The notes: generated from the letters alone by a model not told the origin. DNA of 64,000 nt from Meloidogyne chitwoodi (GCA_015183035.1 JACZZP010000014.1:1178001-1242000); one strand, 5' to 3'. Counted from the first letter of the stretch, positions 48,027 through 61,617 are shown. Numbers and translations: made by a program.

Positions 48027-50480
48027 TTAACTATTGCAAACATAAGTAAGCTCTGATTCCTCTACTGAATCATCCGCAATTGGAAATTCAATACATGTTT
48101 CATCTTCTTTACAAGGATTGGGTACACAAGGATCCAATAATTCGCAACGAGGACCTTTATAGCCATTATCACATCTAAATTTAAAAATTAAAGTTAGACT
48201 GTTACATATATTTTTTTATGTACATACTTGCAACTCATTCCTTGCTCTTCATTATAAGGACGACAAAAACCATGAAAACCACAATATGTCTTCATTCCTA
48301 TAATATTTTTTAAAAATAAACAAAAAATGTAATTTATAACCTCTATCACGAAATGCTTTCTCTAACCCCTTTAAATCAGCATTTTTTATAGTTCCATAAT
48401 ATTTTGGTTTCCATCCTAATCTATTCTTTACAATTTTAAATAAACTTTCTTCTTCAAATTTTAATAGTTCTTCATTAACATTATCCCTTCCAACATCATC
48501 TAAATAAGCTTTATGTTCTACAATATCTCTACGGTCACATTCATCAATTATAAAATTTTCACAAAAATCGCCTTCATAATTAGGTGGACATTCACATTTT
48601 GGCACAAGGAAAAGTGTTTCATAGAATTTTTTTCCAGTTACTAGTTCACTAACTATAAATAATAAAAATTTAAAATTAAAGTATAAACAAAATATAATTA
48701 TTCAGAAATCTATGTAAAAACAAAAGGTTCAATAAAATTTACTATTTGATACGGAAGCTCGACATTTGCCAGAATTCAGGCAAAATCCCTTTCTCAATGC
48801 TATTTTGCAAGTTTTTCGTTCTCCATTATCAAAACATTCTTTGGCAAAAAAATTTGAAAAATCTACCCTTGATCGGAATGCTTTATTCAAACAGTTAATA
48901 TAATCATTAAATCCAGTAGGACCACAAGGAATACATTTTCTTTGATCTAAATCAATTTCCTCTTCTGTAATATTAACATCTTCACATCTTTCACCTAATT
49001 GGAATAGAAATTAAAAATTTAAATTTTTGATTAGAGGGTTCTAAATAAAATGTTACAGTCTCATAGGATCAAATTTGAATTATTATAATTATAAAATATT
49101 ATAACATTTACCAAAAATTTGAATCCCTTCAGTTGGTGCAATAAAATCTCCACTTTTTGGACAATGACAAGAAGCGATTTTATATGTGCTATTTCCTTGA
49201 CTTAAACATTTTCCTCCATTAATACATTCAAGATCGCGGCAAGGATCAACTGTTGAGCACTTAAGTTTGTGAAAAAATAAAATTAAAGTTTTAAGATTCT
49301 CGTGAACTAATTGTCAGATATATTTAAAAAATTAACTTACATTATCTTCTTTACTATAAAATTCTTCACAAATGCATTTACAAACAGCTTGATCACATTG
49401 AGGTGTAAATTTGTATTTATTTATTTTTTTGTCAAATTTACCTTTTTTCTTTACAAAAAATTCGGTATAACTAAAAATATAACAAATTTTTTTTAAATAA
49501 TTAATTTTTAATTAAACTCAATTAATCCATGATTATTACAAAAATCTTCAGCACAGCAACGCATTCCTTCAGAAAATTCACAAAAAGCACCTTCATATCC
49601 AAATTTACACCAACACATATATTTAACATTTAAATTAAATAAGCATGTTTCATTATTTTTATTATCTTGCATTTTTCTTTGTGAACATTTTTTAACTTCA
49701 GCTACATCTGGATTTGAGACTTGACGAAAATGCTCAGTGCTTATAAATTAATTTAATATATATATATTTTTTAATATTCTTGAATTACTTATTTTAATTA
49801 TTATATATAGGTAAATTCAAAGGGACTGGTGGACCTTCAAAAATGTTACTTTTTATAATAGTTACCATTTTAAACAAATGTTACCTATAACAAGTAGCGT
49901 TGTTTCGACACAAATTTTCTTTACAATGAGTTTGATCAGCAGCAAATTCACAAAACTGTCCATAATGAGATTTTGGACAATCACAGTACCACATAAAGAT
50001 AAAAATATTTATAAAATTTTAAATAAAAAAGAAAGAACTCATTTCCAACGCTCATACATAAACCTCCATTAAGACAATTAGTTTTAGCCACAACACAAGG
50101 ATTGTGTTTAGAATCAGGTTTAAGTAGACGACTCGGAAATATTTTTGATATTTTTGGAAGAGGATTAAATTTTGAATCAAATTTTGAAATATTTCTCATT
50201 GTTTGCCATCTTTTCTTTGCTGTTCCTTTTAAAACTAAAAAAATAAAATAAAAGTAAAAAATAAATAAATAAACATTTTGTCCATTTACTTCGATTTGTT
50301 AAACTTTTAACAGAAAATTCATAAGTTTTTGACTTTGCTATATCAGCAAAGTATGCTAAAATTTAATATAAATATAAATTTAAAAATAAAAATACCTGAA
50401 AGTATTAAAACAAATAAAAATAATATAATATCAGCAAATACCAGAGTACATTTTTTGTTTGAAAACAATAATAAAATCAT
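48027..50480 (-). CDS. EGF-module single-pass membrane or secreted protein
   Basis: Extracellular Cys-rich protein. Exons: 50480-50396, 50355-50290, 50234-50039, about 49992-49885, 49739-49518, 49470-49341, 49259-49112, 48994-48743, 48652-48341, 48297-48228, 48174-48027; about 578 residues. Residues 12-28 (LVFADIILFLFVLILS) form a signal anchor or uncleaved signal. EGF-like modules include NCLNGGLCMS...WYCDCPKSHYGQFCE, CKFGYEGAFCE, ECINGGKCLS, CECPPNYEGDFCENF, and GFHGFCRP...CDNGYKGPRCE at the C-terminus. Cys-rich spacers without EGF spacing separate them. All junctions are in phase except the third: the donor GT at 50038 is normal, but the only frame-keeping acceptor ends in TTTAT instead of AG. 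Cell-surface adhesion or matrix binding is the general role of such proteins; I cannot name an orthologue. Confidence 0.75.
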
Positions 50481-52719
50481 TGCAAAACTAAAAAAAATTT
50501 CATAAAAATGGACTTTGAATAATTTTTAAAAATAACTAAATAATACAGTGTTCTGTAAATTAAAAATTGTAAAAAAATAAAATTCAAAACGCCAAACATT
50601 TAAAACAACTAAATATTTTAAATATAATATTTAAATAATTCTCGTATATTTATTCTTTGTTATTAATTAATTAAATATATTATTAAACATTTATAAAATT
50701 TAACTTTAAAAACAAATAAAAAAATGAAAAAAATTGTTAAAATTTAAATATTAATAATGCGCAAAAATAAACGTAGAAAACATTCGCCCTTTTATTTCCA
50801 TTTCTTCTTATTTCTTTCTTTTTAAAGAATATATTTATGCATTAAAAATGCAAAAAAAAAACAGAAAATCTACGGTCCAATGTCTACATCCAAAAACAAT
50901 TTTTATTTTTTTCAAAAAATAATCTACATAAAATGCTACTAATGCTATACTATTATATCCCTTTCATTGTGTCATATTTACCTTAAAAAAAGCTTAAAAA
51001 ACATTACACTTTTCCTCAATTTTCTACTACCAAAATATTTTTTAATATCCAACTTTATTTTTTTATACATTAAAAAAATCTTTTTATTTATTTTTTGTCT
51101 TATTGCTTTTAATAAAAATATTTCTGGCAAATAAAAGTAATAAAACTTTATTATTTTTTAAAAAACAGATTATATTTTTTTAATTTATAAAATTTAAATT
51201 CAAATGTGATATTTTTTATATTTTGAGAATTTAATTTCCAAAGTGCCTTTTTATCCCATTGTTTCTCTTTTTCCCCATTATATTTATGCAAAACAAATAA
51301 ACCATTAAAAATAATTTATTTCCTCAATTCAATTTATTTTTATTTAATTTATAAAAATAAATTATATTATATATATATTTAACATTTTTTTGGGAATATT
51401 TTAATTTTTAAGATTTTATAAGCTTTTTAAAAAATTGTTTTTTATAAAAATTGTACTTTTTTATTTACTAAAAAATAATAGAATTATTTTTGTAAAATTT
51501 AAAATTTTCTTTAAAAGCAAATATTTAAATTAATTTTTTAAAATTTTTATTTTTAATTTTATAAAATTTTGTGTTTTAATAGAAAATATGCAAAGTTGTA
51601 AATAATTATATTTTTTTTTAAATTTTTTTTTTCATCTAAAGTCCAATAAGCAAAAAAATTTATCAGTTGGGTGCCAAAATAATTATTTTTATATTTTTTC
51701 TTTCATTTTTTTATATTTCTTTTGGACATTAAATTAAAAATAAGGAAAAAGGTTGCCACCCTTATTCTACTTTTTACTAAAATTAAATATTTTTTAACAT
51801 TTTTCTTTTAATAAAAATAAACTTTTTTAATTCAAAATAGTACAATAATTGATTTTTAAAGATAATTTTTTAGAAAAATTATTTTTATTTAAATATTTAT
51901 TTTATTGGTTTGTTATAGGTATTTTTAAATATTATTTTTTTTTGTTTTTGATTTTATTAATTACTTATTTATATTTACTTCTTATTTTATTAACTGAGAA
52001 TATAAAATGTCCCCTCTCTTTTTTCTTGGATTTAAAAAAAATAATATTTATTTTTTTACTTTTCAATATTTTGCAAAGTATCAGTTGTGTGTAGATTAAA
52101 AAGAAAAGAAAAAAGAACGCTTGAAAGGCTTTGTTGAGTCAGTGACAGTTGGTAAAGGGCAATATATTTAATATATATCTGTGGCATATAATAATAATGC
52201 CACCCACCTAAGAAAAAAAGTCAAAAAAGGGCTAAATAAATTAAATAATCCTTTTTTTAATACCTTAATTCTTTTATAAAAACAAAAATATGTAGCTCTT
52301 CTTTGTTTTATTTTATTATTTATTTATTTTTAAACTTTTTTCATTCAAATATTTTATTTTTCCTTGTAATTAAAACTTAATTTTAATTAAATTTAAAAAA
52401 ATATTTTTAATTTTTATAAATTTCAATTCATGTTACTCATCAGGGAGAGAAGAATTTTATTTAATTAAAAAAACAATTCAAGCACCTAAATATTTTTTAA
52501 TATTTTTAATTTCCCTGTCATTCTCTTCTACCAAAGTATTATACATAGATGATCATTTATTCTTTTAAATTTTCTCTAATGAACGAGTTATTATTTAATT
52601 TTTTTATTTTAATTTTTTAGCAAAAGAGTCAAATAAATCTATTTTTATAAAATTATTATATTTTCCATTTTTATAATTTATCTTTAAAAAATTAATTAAT
52701 TATTTTTGTTTTAATTCCA
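50481..52719. other. Divergent promoter region, AT-rich
   Basis: It lies between the minus-strand EGF gene and the plus-strand receptor operon, so it should hold both promoters. Distinct words are an AP-1-type TGAGTCAGTGAC at about 52136 and a small hairpin TGGCATATAATAATAATGCCA at about 52181. The open frame at 51849-52094 is translated poly-T and not convincing. Confidence 0.45.
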
Positions 52720-55700
52720 ATGAGAGAAATAAAAGAAATAATAAAATTAAAAGAATGGAGATATAAAGAAAATAATAAGAAAAAAATAATAAAAAATTAT
52801 TCAAAATATCATAAAAGAAAACAACAATATTTATTAATAATATTTAAATTTAGTTTGTTTTTTTTATTAAATTATTATTTAAAATATTTAATTAAATTTA
52901 TTTTTATTTTTTAAAGTTTTTTTGTTGGTCAGTTGTGGATTATTTTTTGATGTTGATGCTAGTAATCAAATGAAATTAATTCAAGATATTTTAGAATCTT
53001 ATGATCGAAAAACAAAACCAACATGGGATTTTAATAAAGTAAATTAATTAATTTAAAATATATTTTATTTTCTTTTTTATTGTCCTCTTTTAAATATAAT
53101 TAATTAAAGCCTTTAACTAATAATATTAGATTCTTTTAATTTAAGAAAAGAAGATAATTCAATTATAATATTTAAATATTTAATTTATTATAGGCAGTTA
53201 ATGTCACCTTCTCAATGGATCTTTATCAAATCCTTGAATTGGTTAATTTTTTAAAATAATTATTTTAATTTTGGGGAAATAATAGTCTTTTTTAATTAAA
53301 AAAAACATTTAAAAATTGAAAAGTTTGAAAGTCTTTTTATTATTTAAAATATTTTAATATATTTATTTTCTCAAATAAATTAAAATAAAATTAAAAAAAA
53401 AAAGTCACGAAAGGAAAATGAAACTTAAAAAAAAATTTAAAAGAACACGCAAATATCCTCAAATTTTTGGGAATTTTATAAAAATAAAAATATAATTTTT
53501 AATTATTATTTTAAAGAATGAACCTCAACAATTTCTTTTATTAAATTCTTGGTATTTATTTTCTTTTAAAAAAGAATATATTTAATTTTATATTTATATT
53601 TTAGGATAATAGAAAGATGGCATGATGAATTTCTTTTTTGGAATCCTAAAGAATATGGAAATATAACAGAATTAAGATTACCTTATGATTGGTTTTTATT
53701 TTTTAATTAAATTAAATATTCTTTTTAAAAATATTATTTTAAAGTATTTGGTTTCCTGATACAACCCTTTATAATTCACTTGTTATGAAAGTAAATTATT
53801 TATTTATTTTTAATTTTTAAAATTAAATAAATATTTTAGGATGATGATTCTCGTAGATTATTAAATGCTAAATTAACAACTAATATTACAAGAAAAGTAA
53901 AATAACTTAATTAAATTATTAATTAAATTAATTATTTTATTTATTTAGGCTGTTTTAGTTGAACTTTTATATCCAACAATTTATAAATTTTCTTGTTTGC
54001 TCAATTTACGTTATTTTCCTTATGATCTTCAAGAATGTACAATGACTTTTAGTTCTTGGACTTATGATAGTAAAGGTATTTTTTAATTATTTTTTAAAAA
54101 TAATTAATTAAAAAAGGAATTGATTATTTGCCTTATTCTGACAGTATTGGAACTTCTAATTATTTAGAAAATGAAGGATGGTTTGTTTTTTTTATTTATT
54201 TTAATTATTTATTTTAAGGTATTTATTAAAAACTACAATTCAAAGAAAACAAGTCAAATATAGTTGCTGCCCTAATAGTTAATTATTTAAAAATAATAAA
54301 TTAGAGATATTTTTTTTTAATTACAAATTTTAATTTTTTAATTTTAATTTTAGACTATACATTATTGAAATTAAAATTGTAAGTAAATTAAATGATTGAC
54401 ATATTTTTAGTAAATTTTTTTAATTTTAAAAAACAGTTGTTATTTTTAAAAAAAATAAAAGTACATTTAAAATAATTTTAAAAAATTAATTTTAAGATAT
54501 CTAAGAAGAAAACCTCTTTTTTATTTGATTAATTTAATAATTCCTACAGCAATTATTACTTTAATTGCCATTGTTGGATTCTTTACGTAATTTTATTTTT
54601 TTTTTAATTTTTTAAATTTAATTTTTCAGTACTTCTTCTGCTAGTGGAATGCGTGAAGAAAAGGTATAAAATATTAAAAATCATAAAAGAATATAATTTT
54701 AGGTATCTCTTGGTATTACAACACTTCTTTCAATGTCTATTTTAATGTTAATGGTTAATTATTATTTAAATAAAATTAATTTAATAATTAATTTAAAAAA
54801 AAGGTTAGTGATCAAATGCCAACAACATCAACATTTATTCCACTTATTGGATGGTTTATTCTTGGAATGATTGGTTTATTTTTAATATTTAATTTTTAAT
54901 TTTATATTATTATTTAAAGGTGTTATAAGTATGGGAACACTTTCTTCTTCTTTTGTTATTGGTGTTCAAAAAAGGTTATTTAACTTAAATATTATTTAAA
55001 GTCATTTATAATGGTATTTTCTGCTAAATTCCTTTAAAATAACTTCTTTAACCAAAAACAATTTGAAAATTCCTCAAAATAACCAATTTATATTTATTTT
55101 TTAGAGGAAGATTAGGAGAACGATTAACTAGTAGAGCAATTAAAATAGCAAAAATATTTGGAATTATTTCTTTTACTGAAGGTTTTATTTAATTTAAAAA
55201 TATTTTTATTTATTTATTTTTTAAAAAAGTTCCTTTACATTTACGTAAAGGCACCCAAGAATATTCTGATGCTCCCCCTCCATCAGATGCTTACAGAAAA
55301 TCTGTTAAATTAGTTAGAAATTTAGCAGGGAGAACAGAAGATCAACAATCTTCTTTTAATCCAACATTTTTAAATTATTCAATTTCTAATGAAGAAAATA
55401 AAAAACAAAAAAATAATTATTCTTTTTTAAATAAATTAATTAAACAAAAAAGTAATGGAATTTTAGGAAAAGTTGGAGAAGAAAAAGAATTTAAAAATAA
55501 TAAAAAAATACCTACAGATAAATCTACTGAACCTTTAGTTTCTTCAGAAATATGTAAATTTAATTAATTAAATTTAATTATTTTTTAAATATTAAAAAAT
55601 ATTTAAAATTAAATTATTATTTTCTTAATTAAATTTAAAAATTTATTTTAAAGTAAATAATCAACAAAAAACAAAAATTAGAAGAAATACAACAATAGAT

Positions 55701-56261
55701 GAAGATAATAATAATAATACAATAATTTCTAGAAAATTATCAAAACAACCACCAACTTTAAGTTTATCTTTAATTGACCAAAATGATGAAATTGATAGTC
55801 AAGTAAATTTAAAAATAAATAAATAATTTATTTATTTATTTTTTAAAGACAAGTGAATTAGTTACTCCAATAATTCAAAATCGTTTAGTTGCTGCTCAAA
55901 TGGAAGTTAGACAAGCTATTGGACATTTTAATGGTTTTTTATATTTTAATTAATCCAATTTTAATTTATTTTTTTAAAAAAGAAAATCTTCGTCTAAGTC
56001 GTCAATTAGCCCAAAAAGAATATGAATGGTTAGCTACTATATTAGAGGTTTTTTTTAATTATTTTAAAAATTATTATTTATTTTTAAGCGTTGTTGTTTT
56101 ATTATTTTTGTTTCAATATTTTTATGTCTTTCACTTGGAATTAATTATATTGGTAAAATATTTTAAATAAATAAATTATTTATTTTTATTAAAAAGGTTT
56201 TCTTCATTGGGGCAATCCAAATTCTGCTTTTGATAATTATAATAATAATAATGATAATTAA
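52720..56261 (+). CDS. des-2: DES-2-like nicotinic acetylcholine receptor subunit
   Basis: Ligand-gated cation-channel subunit of the nematode DEG-3 group. There are 23 exons: 52720-52852, 52917-53038, 53194-53241, 53517-53551, 53605-53691, 53745-53790, 53840-53896, 53949-54075, 54117-54180, 54219-54277, 54354-54378, 54497-54586, 54630-54663, 54703-54753, 54804-54873, 54920-54974, 55105-55181, 55230-55553, 55654-55802, 55849-55933, 55983-56047, 56089-56152, 56197-56261; in frame to 643 residues. It has a Cys-loop (Cys192-Cys206, 13 residues between), vicinal Cys256-Cys257 in YSCC, so an alpha-type subunit, PLFYLINLIIPTAIITLIAI (M1), EEKVSLGITTLLSMSILMLM (M2) and a C-terminal M4. The N-terminus is long and basic before the hydrophobic signal (YLLIIFKFIFLLVSC), so the true start may be nearer the signal. 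Confidence 0.85.
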
Positions 56262-56641
56262 TTTAATTAATTAATTAATTAAGAATAACAACAAATAAAT
56301 AAAATATATTTTTTTAATTTATTATTTTTAAATTAATTAATTATTAAATTAAAATAATCTCTAATTTTCTTCTCTCATTTATTTTATAAATTTCTTTTTT
56401 TTTGTGGCCATTTTTATTCTTCGCTTTGCCATTGATCTTTCTATAAATATATTTTTATTAAATTAATATATATTTTGTATTTAGTCAAAATTTAATTTTT
56501 AAACCAATTTTTATTATTTAATTATTTAAAAAAATATTTTATTTATTTTTTCTTCATAATTAATGGTTTATTCCAATTAATATATTTTTAATTAATTAAT
56601 TAATTTATTTAATTTATTAACACAGTTAGTTAATAACAACA
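56262..56641 (+). promoter_or_regulatory. Intercistronic region of des-2/deg-3 pair
   Basis: 380 bp between two head-to-tail receptor genes. AATAAATAAA at about 56294 is a likely poly-A signal for the first gene. U-rich tracts follow (CTTTTTTTTTGTGG at about 56391). TTATTAACACAG ending at 56625 is a splice acceptor 16 nt before the second ATG, with no donor upstream, as expected for a trans-splice site. This matches the layout of nematode operons. Confidence 0.65.
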
Positions 56642-59600
56642 ATGCCTTCAATAATTTTTCTCATAATTATTTTTAATATTATTTTAACTTCTTTTGCTGT
56701 AGAATATAAAAAACAAATAAATAGTTAAGTCAAACATTTTAATAAATAACAGATTATATCCTTTTTGATATACCTCAGATATATTTTTTTAATTAATTTT
56801 AATTTAAAATATTTAAATATTTGACTTTAAATATTCTTTAAAAATTAAAATTTATTTTTTTAAGATTTTAAATTGAAAGAATCATCTAAAGAAGAAAATT
56901 ATATTTTAAACAACAAAAAAATTAATATAAATTCTCCTAAAATAAATAATAATATTTTAAATAATAAAACAAAAAGAAATAATCAAATTTATTCTTCTGT
57001 TGAATTAATTAAAGAAAATAATAAAGGATTATTAAATATTTGGAATACAACTACAATAACTAATTTTCAAATTTCAACTGTTCCTTTAATGAGACTTACA
57101 AAGTAAAAGGAAAAAAATAAAAATAATAATTTATTAAATTTTTTAAAAATATCTTTGATTATTTATTTATTTTTATTAAATCTAAAAGAAAATATTTTAA
57201 GAAGGGATTATTATCATATTCTCCATTTTTATATTTATTTTAGATAACCCAATTTTTAAATTTCCCTGGCTCATTCGGTAATTCTATTAACATTTATGGC
57301 ATTAAATATTTTTATTTCTTCAGGGACATCTTGGCACCTGGACGATATGGTTAATAATAATATTAAATTATATTTTTTTAATTATTAAAAAAAAAGATAT
57401 TAGAGTTCGTCCAGTAAATAATCACTCAAAACCTTTAAAAATATATATTTCAATGAGTCTTTATCAAATTATTGATGTTAATGAACCTGCGCAAAATATT
57501 AAAATGAATGTATGGATGATACAAAAATGGAAAGATGAAATGCTTCATTGGGATCCTAGGTAATAAATTTAATTTTAAAAATAATTATTTATTTATTTAT
57601 TTAAATTTTAGAGAATATGATATGATTAATAATACAATTTTACCTCATGAAGTTTTATGGATACCTGACACTTATTTATATAATTCTGTTGTTATGAATG
57701 TAAATTAATTAAATAATTATAATTTTAAAATAATTAAAAAGGCTGAAGAAACAGAAAGATATATGAATATACGTGCTGATTCTCTTTTTTGGGAAAGAGA
57801 AAGAGGATCAAATATGTCTTTTCTTTATCCAGCAATATATACAGTTACTTGTCGTTTAAATATTAGGTAAAAATAATATTTTAATTTTTAAATATAATTT
57901 TAAATAATTTATTAGATATTTCCCTTATGATCAACAAAATTGTACTTTAACAATATCATCATGGACTAATAGTAAATCAGCACTTGATTATTATGCAGAT
58001 CCTGAAGTTAATCTTGCATCATTTATTTCAAATGAAGAATGGGATGTAATGTCTTTTAGAATTTTTAGACATGAGGTAAATTTAAAATAAAAAACAATAT
58101 TTATTTTTAAATATAATTTTAGATTTTCTTGTAATTATTTTTTAAATTTTTAGTATAAATATGCTTGTTGCCCAGAACCTTGGGTAATTTTAGAAGCTTC
58201 TATAGTTATTAGAAGAAAACCTTTATATTATATTATTAATTTAATTTTACCAACTTCAATAATTACATTAGTTGCAATTACTGGTTTTTTTACTCCTGCT
58301 TCAACAGCAGATGATAGAACAGAAAAAATAAATTTAGGAATTACAACTTTATTAGCAATGTCTATTCTTATGCTTATGGTAAAATAATTTTTTAAATAAA
58401 TATTTTTAAAAATTAAATAATAGGTCAGTGACCAAATGCCAACAACGAGCGAATTTGTGCCTTTAATTGCTTGGTTTTACCTCTCTACTATTGTTGTAAG
58501 TTTTTTTTTAATTAAAATATATTTAATTATTATTTAAACTTTTTTTTTAGATAATTTCTATAGGAACATTTTTGACTAGTGTAATTCTTTCAATTCAAGG
58601 AAGGCGTCAATATGGTCATTTACCTTCTTTATGGATTAGACATTTATTTTTTGTTAAAATTTCAAATTTTCTTTGGTTAGCAGTTCCTCCACCTTTACTT
58701 ACTTTATGGGATGAAATGAATGATCATCCTTTAATTACTAAAAGAAGAATTTTAACTGAAAGATTTGAGAAAAATGAACAAAATAATTTAAGTAAATCTT
58801 TAAGAAATAGTCTAAAACAATCAATTAAAGAAAGTAATCGAAGTAAAGCTCCTTCACTTGCTTTTGAAGGTATATATCCAAAATATAATTTAATAATTAT
58901 ATTTATTATTATTTTTTAGGTTCTTTTGTTCCCCAACACATTCCAGACAATTGGAATGGTATTGACCTTCAACAAAAGAATTCTCCAATTAATTCAACAA
59001 ATACAATAGGCAGTCGAGCTAAAAAGAATTGGTTAAGAGTTAGTTCAATAATTAGTAGAAAAAGTGATCAGGTTAAATTTTTGAATAATATTTTTTCAAT
59101 AAAAAAATTATTTTTAAGTATGATAAGACTACTACTAGTCCTAGATCACAACAACTAACAGACTTAAATTTAAATATAATCTCTTCACGTCGAAGTTCTG
59201 AAGCAGTTATTAATTGGGAAAATGCAATTGATGGACTTGGAGTTGTTTCTCCTAGAATAAGTGAGAATTAAATTATTTTATAATTATATATTTAATTATA
59301 AATATATATTAAAACAAATTAAAATAGAAGAAACATTTTCCAATTTTTAAATAAACATTTCCCTATTTTTTCATTAAATTATTTTTTATAAAAATCTTTT
59401 TTTTTTTTAAAGAAGAATTTCCTTGTGATGCAAGTCGTCCTCCTATAATTGGAGGTAAATCCAAAAAGGGAAAAAAACGTGCTTCTGTAGCAGCTGAAGT
59501 TAATACAATGAAAGTAAAAAGACAATGTTCTCTAGAATGGGAATTTCTTGCTACAATATTAGATCGTTTATTTCTCATTGTTTTTGCAATTACAACAGTT

Positions 59601-59715
59601 AAATTAATTATTTATTTTTAATATTTATTTAAAGATTATTGTAACACTTGGAATGATGATAACTGGTAAAGTAGCTCAATGGCAATATGAACAAGCAGCT
59701 AGAGAAATAGGCTAA
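56642..59715 (+). CDS. deg-3: DEG-3-like nicotinic acetylcholine receptor subunit
   Basis: Partner subunit of the same channel; DEG-3/DES-2 of Caenorhabditis form a choline-responsive receptor in sensory neurons. Fourteen exons: 56642-56723, 56865-57102, 57324-57349, 57397-57559, 57612-57699, 57742-57866, 57916-58075, 58154-58378, 58424-58495, 58551-58869, 58920-59071, 59119-59260, 59413-59597, 59635-59715; in frame to 685 residues. Signal peptide MPSIIFLIIIFNIILTSFA, Cys-loop Cys236-Cys250, YACC at 297-300, RKPLYYIINLILPTSIITLV (M1), EKINLGITTLLAMSILMLM (M2), IIVTLGMMITG (M4). Exon 2 inserts about 79 Asn/Lys-rich residues between the signal and the ligand-binding domain. The long M3-M4 loop is Ser/Asn-rich. 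Confidence 0.87.
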
Positions 59716-61093
59716 AAAATATTAAAAATTATATTTTTTTTTTAAATTTGTTTTTTTATCATTCCCTTTTTTGTATTTTTTGTTTTAAATTTTTATATAA
59801 AAAATTTTAAATTTTTAGCTACAAATTATTTTCTTGATTATAAACGCTTTTTTAAAAAATTGTTTTATATTTTTCTTGTAAATAAATAGTTAATTTAAAT
59901 AATAGTTGAAAAAATAATTAAATAATTTGCAATTGTGAAATAATTTTTTTTAATTAAATAATATTTATTAACAAATTATCGTATACCTTCTAATTAAATT
60001 TCTAAAAAGAATTTTATTTTAATTTAAAAATTTTTTGTAAAATTAAAACAATTGCTAAATTCTTTGAATAAATTTATTATCTAAAATATTCCCAATGAAT
60101 AAACTAAAAAGTTAATTTAAATACCTATACTAAATTATTAATAAAATATTTTTTTTATTTTAGCAGAATTTCTAAATTAGGATATTAATAAAAGAATTTA
60201 TGGAAATTTATAAAAATAATTTGCAAAAATTTAAATTTTAATTAAACAAATTTTAAATAAATTAGAAACAAATTTATTCAAATAATTTAAATATAACCTT
60301 TGTTATTTTAAAAGAAAATATTATCAAAACATGTTAAACACTCAAAATTTATCTAATTTATTATTCACATATGTAGAAGAATCGACATTTTTCCTTACTA
60401 TAGACTTAAAAAAGAAAAAGGGAATTTGAGGAAACATTGTAAGCTTTTCCTTTGCGAATTCAACAAATAAAAATAGAAAGAAAATATGTTCGACATTAAT
60501 AGAAAATTAAAAATGAGATTAATTAAAAAGGTTAAATAATTGATAAAAAAAATTTTTCTGACAATAATTAAAAATTAAGAGAATAAAATGTATTTAAAAT
60601 TTTGCTTAAAAATTTATTTTTCAATTAACGAATAGGCTAAAAAACTGAAAGATAATTATAAAATTATAAATCATTAATTTTTAATATTAATATTATTTTA
60701 ATTATTTTACTTGATATAAATATTAAATTATGTTACTGCGAACTTTAAAATTATAATAAAATAAAAAAATTTATTTTATTTTTATTTTTTCCGGATATAT
60801 TAATTTTATTTCCGGAAGCATATTTATTTTTAAAGTTAAATACAACAATTGTCCAAAATTGTTCTTCAGTAATTCAAATATTTATTTCTTATTTACTTTC
60901 TATCAATTTTTTTTATGATTCTTCTCCAGATTTTACAACATTTTGTGAAATTATTATAACAATTATTGCAACAATTTTATATTTATTTTAATCAAAATAA
61001 ACAACTTAAATCTTTTGGAAAAATTAATAAATATAATAATTCTGTTGTTCAAACATGAATAGAAATTTAATAAACATCAATATGTCTATTTTT

Positions 61094-61210
61094 ATATTTT
61101 AAACTTTCCGGAAAAACATCCTATAAACTTAGACGAAAAGTAATGTTTTCCAAAAATATAGTATATGTATTTTAAACTTTCCGGAAAAAGATTTTATAAA
61201 CATTCCGGAA
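61094..61210. repeat. Direct repeat containing TTTCCGGAAA
   Basis: Two 35-bp copies of TATTTTAAACTTTCCGGAAA plus AA(C/G)AT...ATAAAC, at 61094-61128 and 61167-61201, followed by a third TTCCGGAA at 61203-61210. TTCCGGAA is a perfect palindrome. It may be a decayed transposon end or a transcription-factor site cluster. Confidence 0.6.
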
Positions 61211-61335
61211 ACTCTTATACTTAAAGTATATCATACATAAATATATAATTAATAAATAATGTTCTTCTCTCATCTAGTTTTAAATTTAACGACTGATAGG
61301 GGTAAAAATTTCTCAATTATAAAGTTTTTAAACAA

Positions 61336-61617
61336 AAATTTTCTAGCTTTTCACTTCGGTTTTAATTATTGTCGCTATGAATGTCGAAAAAGATTTTTGA
61401 GTTTTAGAATTGACAAAAAATATATTTATTTATAAAAATCTTTGTGTTTTCCAAAATCAATAAAATTTCAAATTAAAAAAAGGTTGAGGGCTATAAAATA
61501 TATTTATCTAGAAAAAAGCATTGTTGTTAAACAAATCTTTTTTTTATATTTTAAATCGCTTGTAAAGGTATTTTTCTAGCTTTTCACTCTTCGATTTTGT
61601 TATTTTGTTGCTATGAA
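61336..61617. repeat. Direct repeat of about 45-49 bp
   Basis: Segments at about 61336-61380 and 61569-61617 share ATTTTCTAGCTTTTCACT, then TTCG(G/A)TTTT and TTG(T)(C/T)(G)CTATGAAT, separated by about 190 bp. Probably a fragment of a duplicated repetitive element. Confidence 0.55.

Noticed and set aside
51849..52094. Hydrophobic 81-codon open frame
   Set aside because: Phe/Leu/Ile-rich translation of T runs, not linked to any exon.
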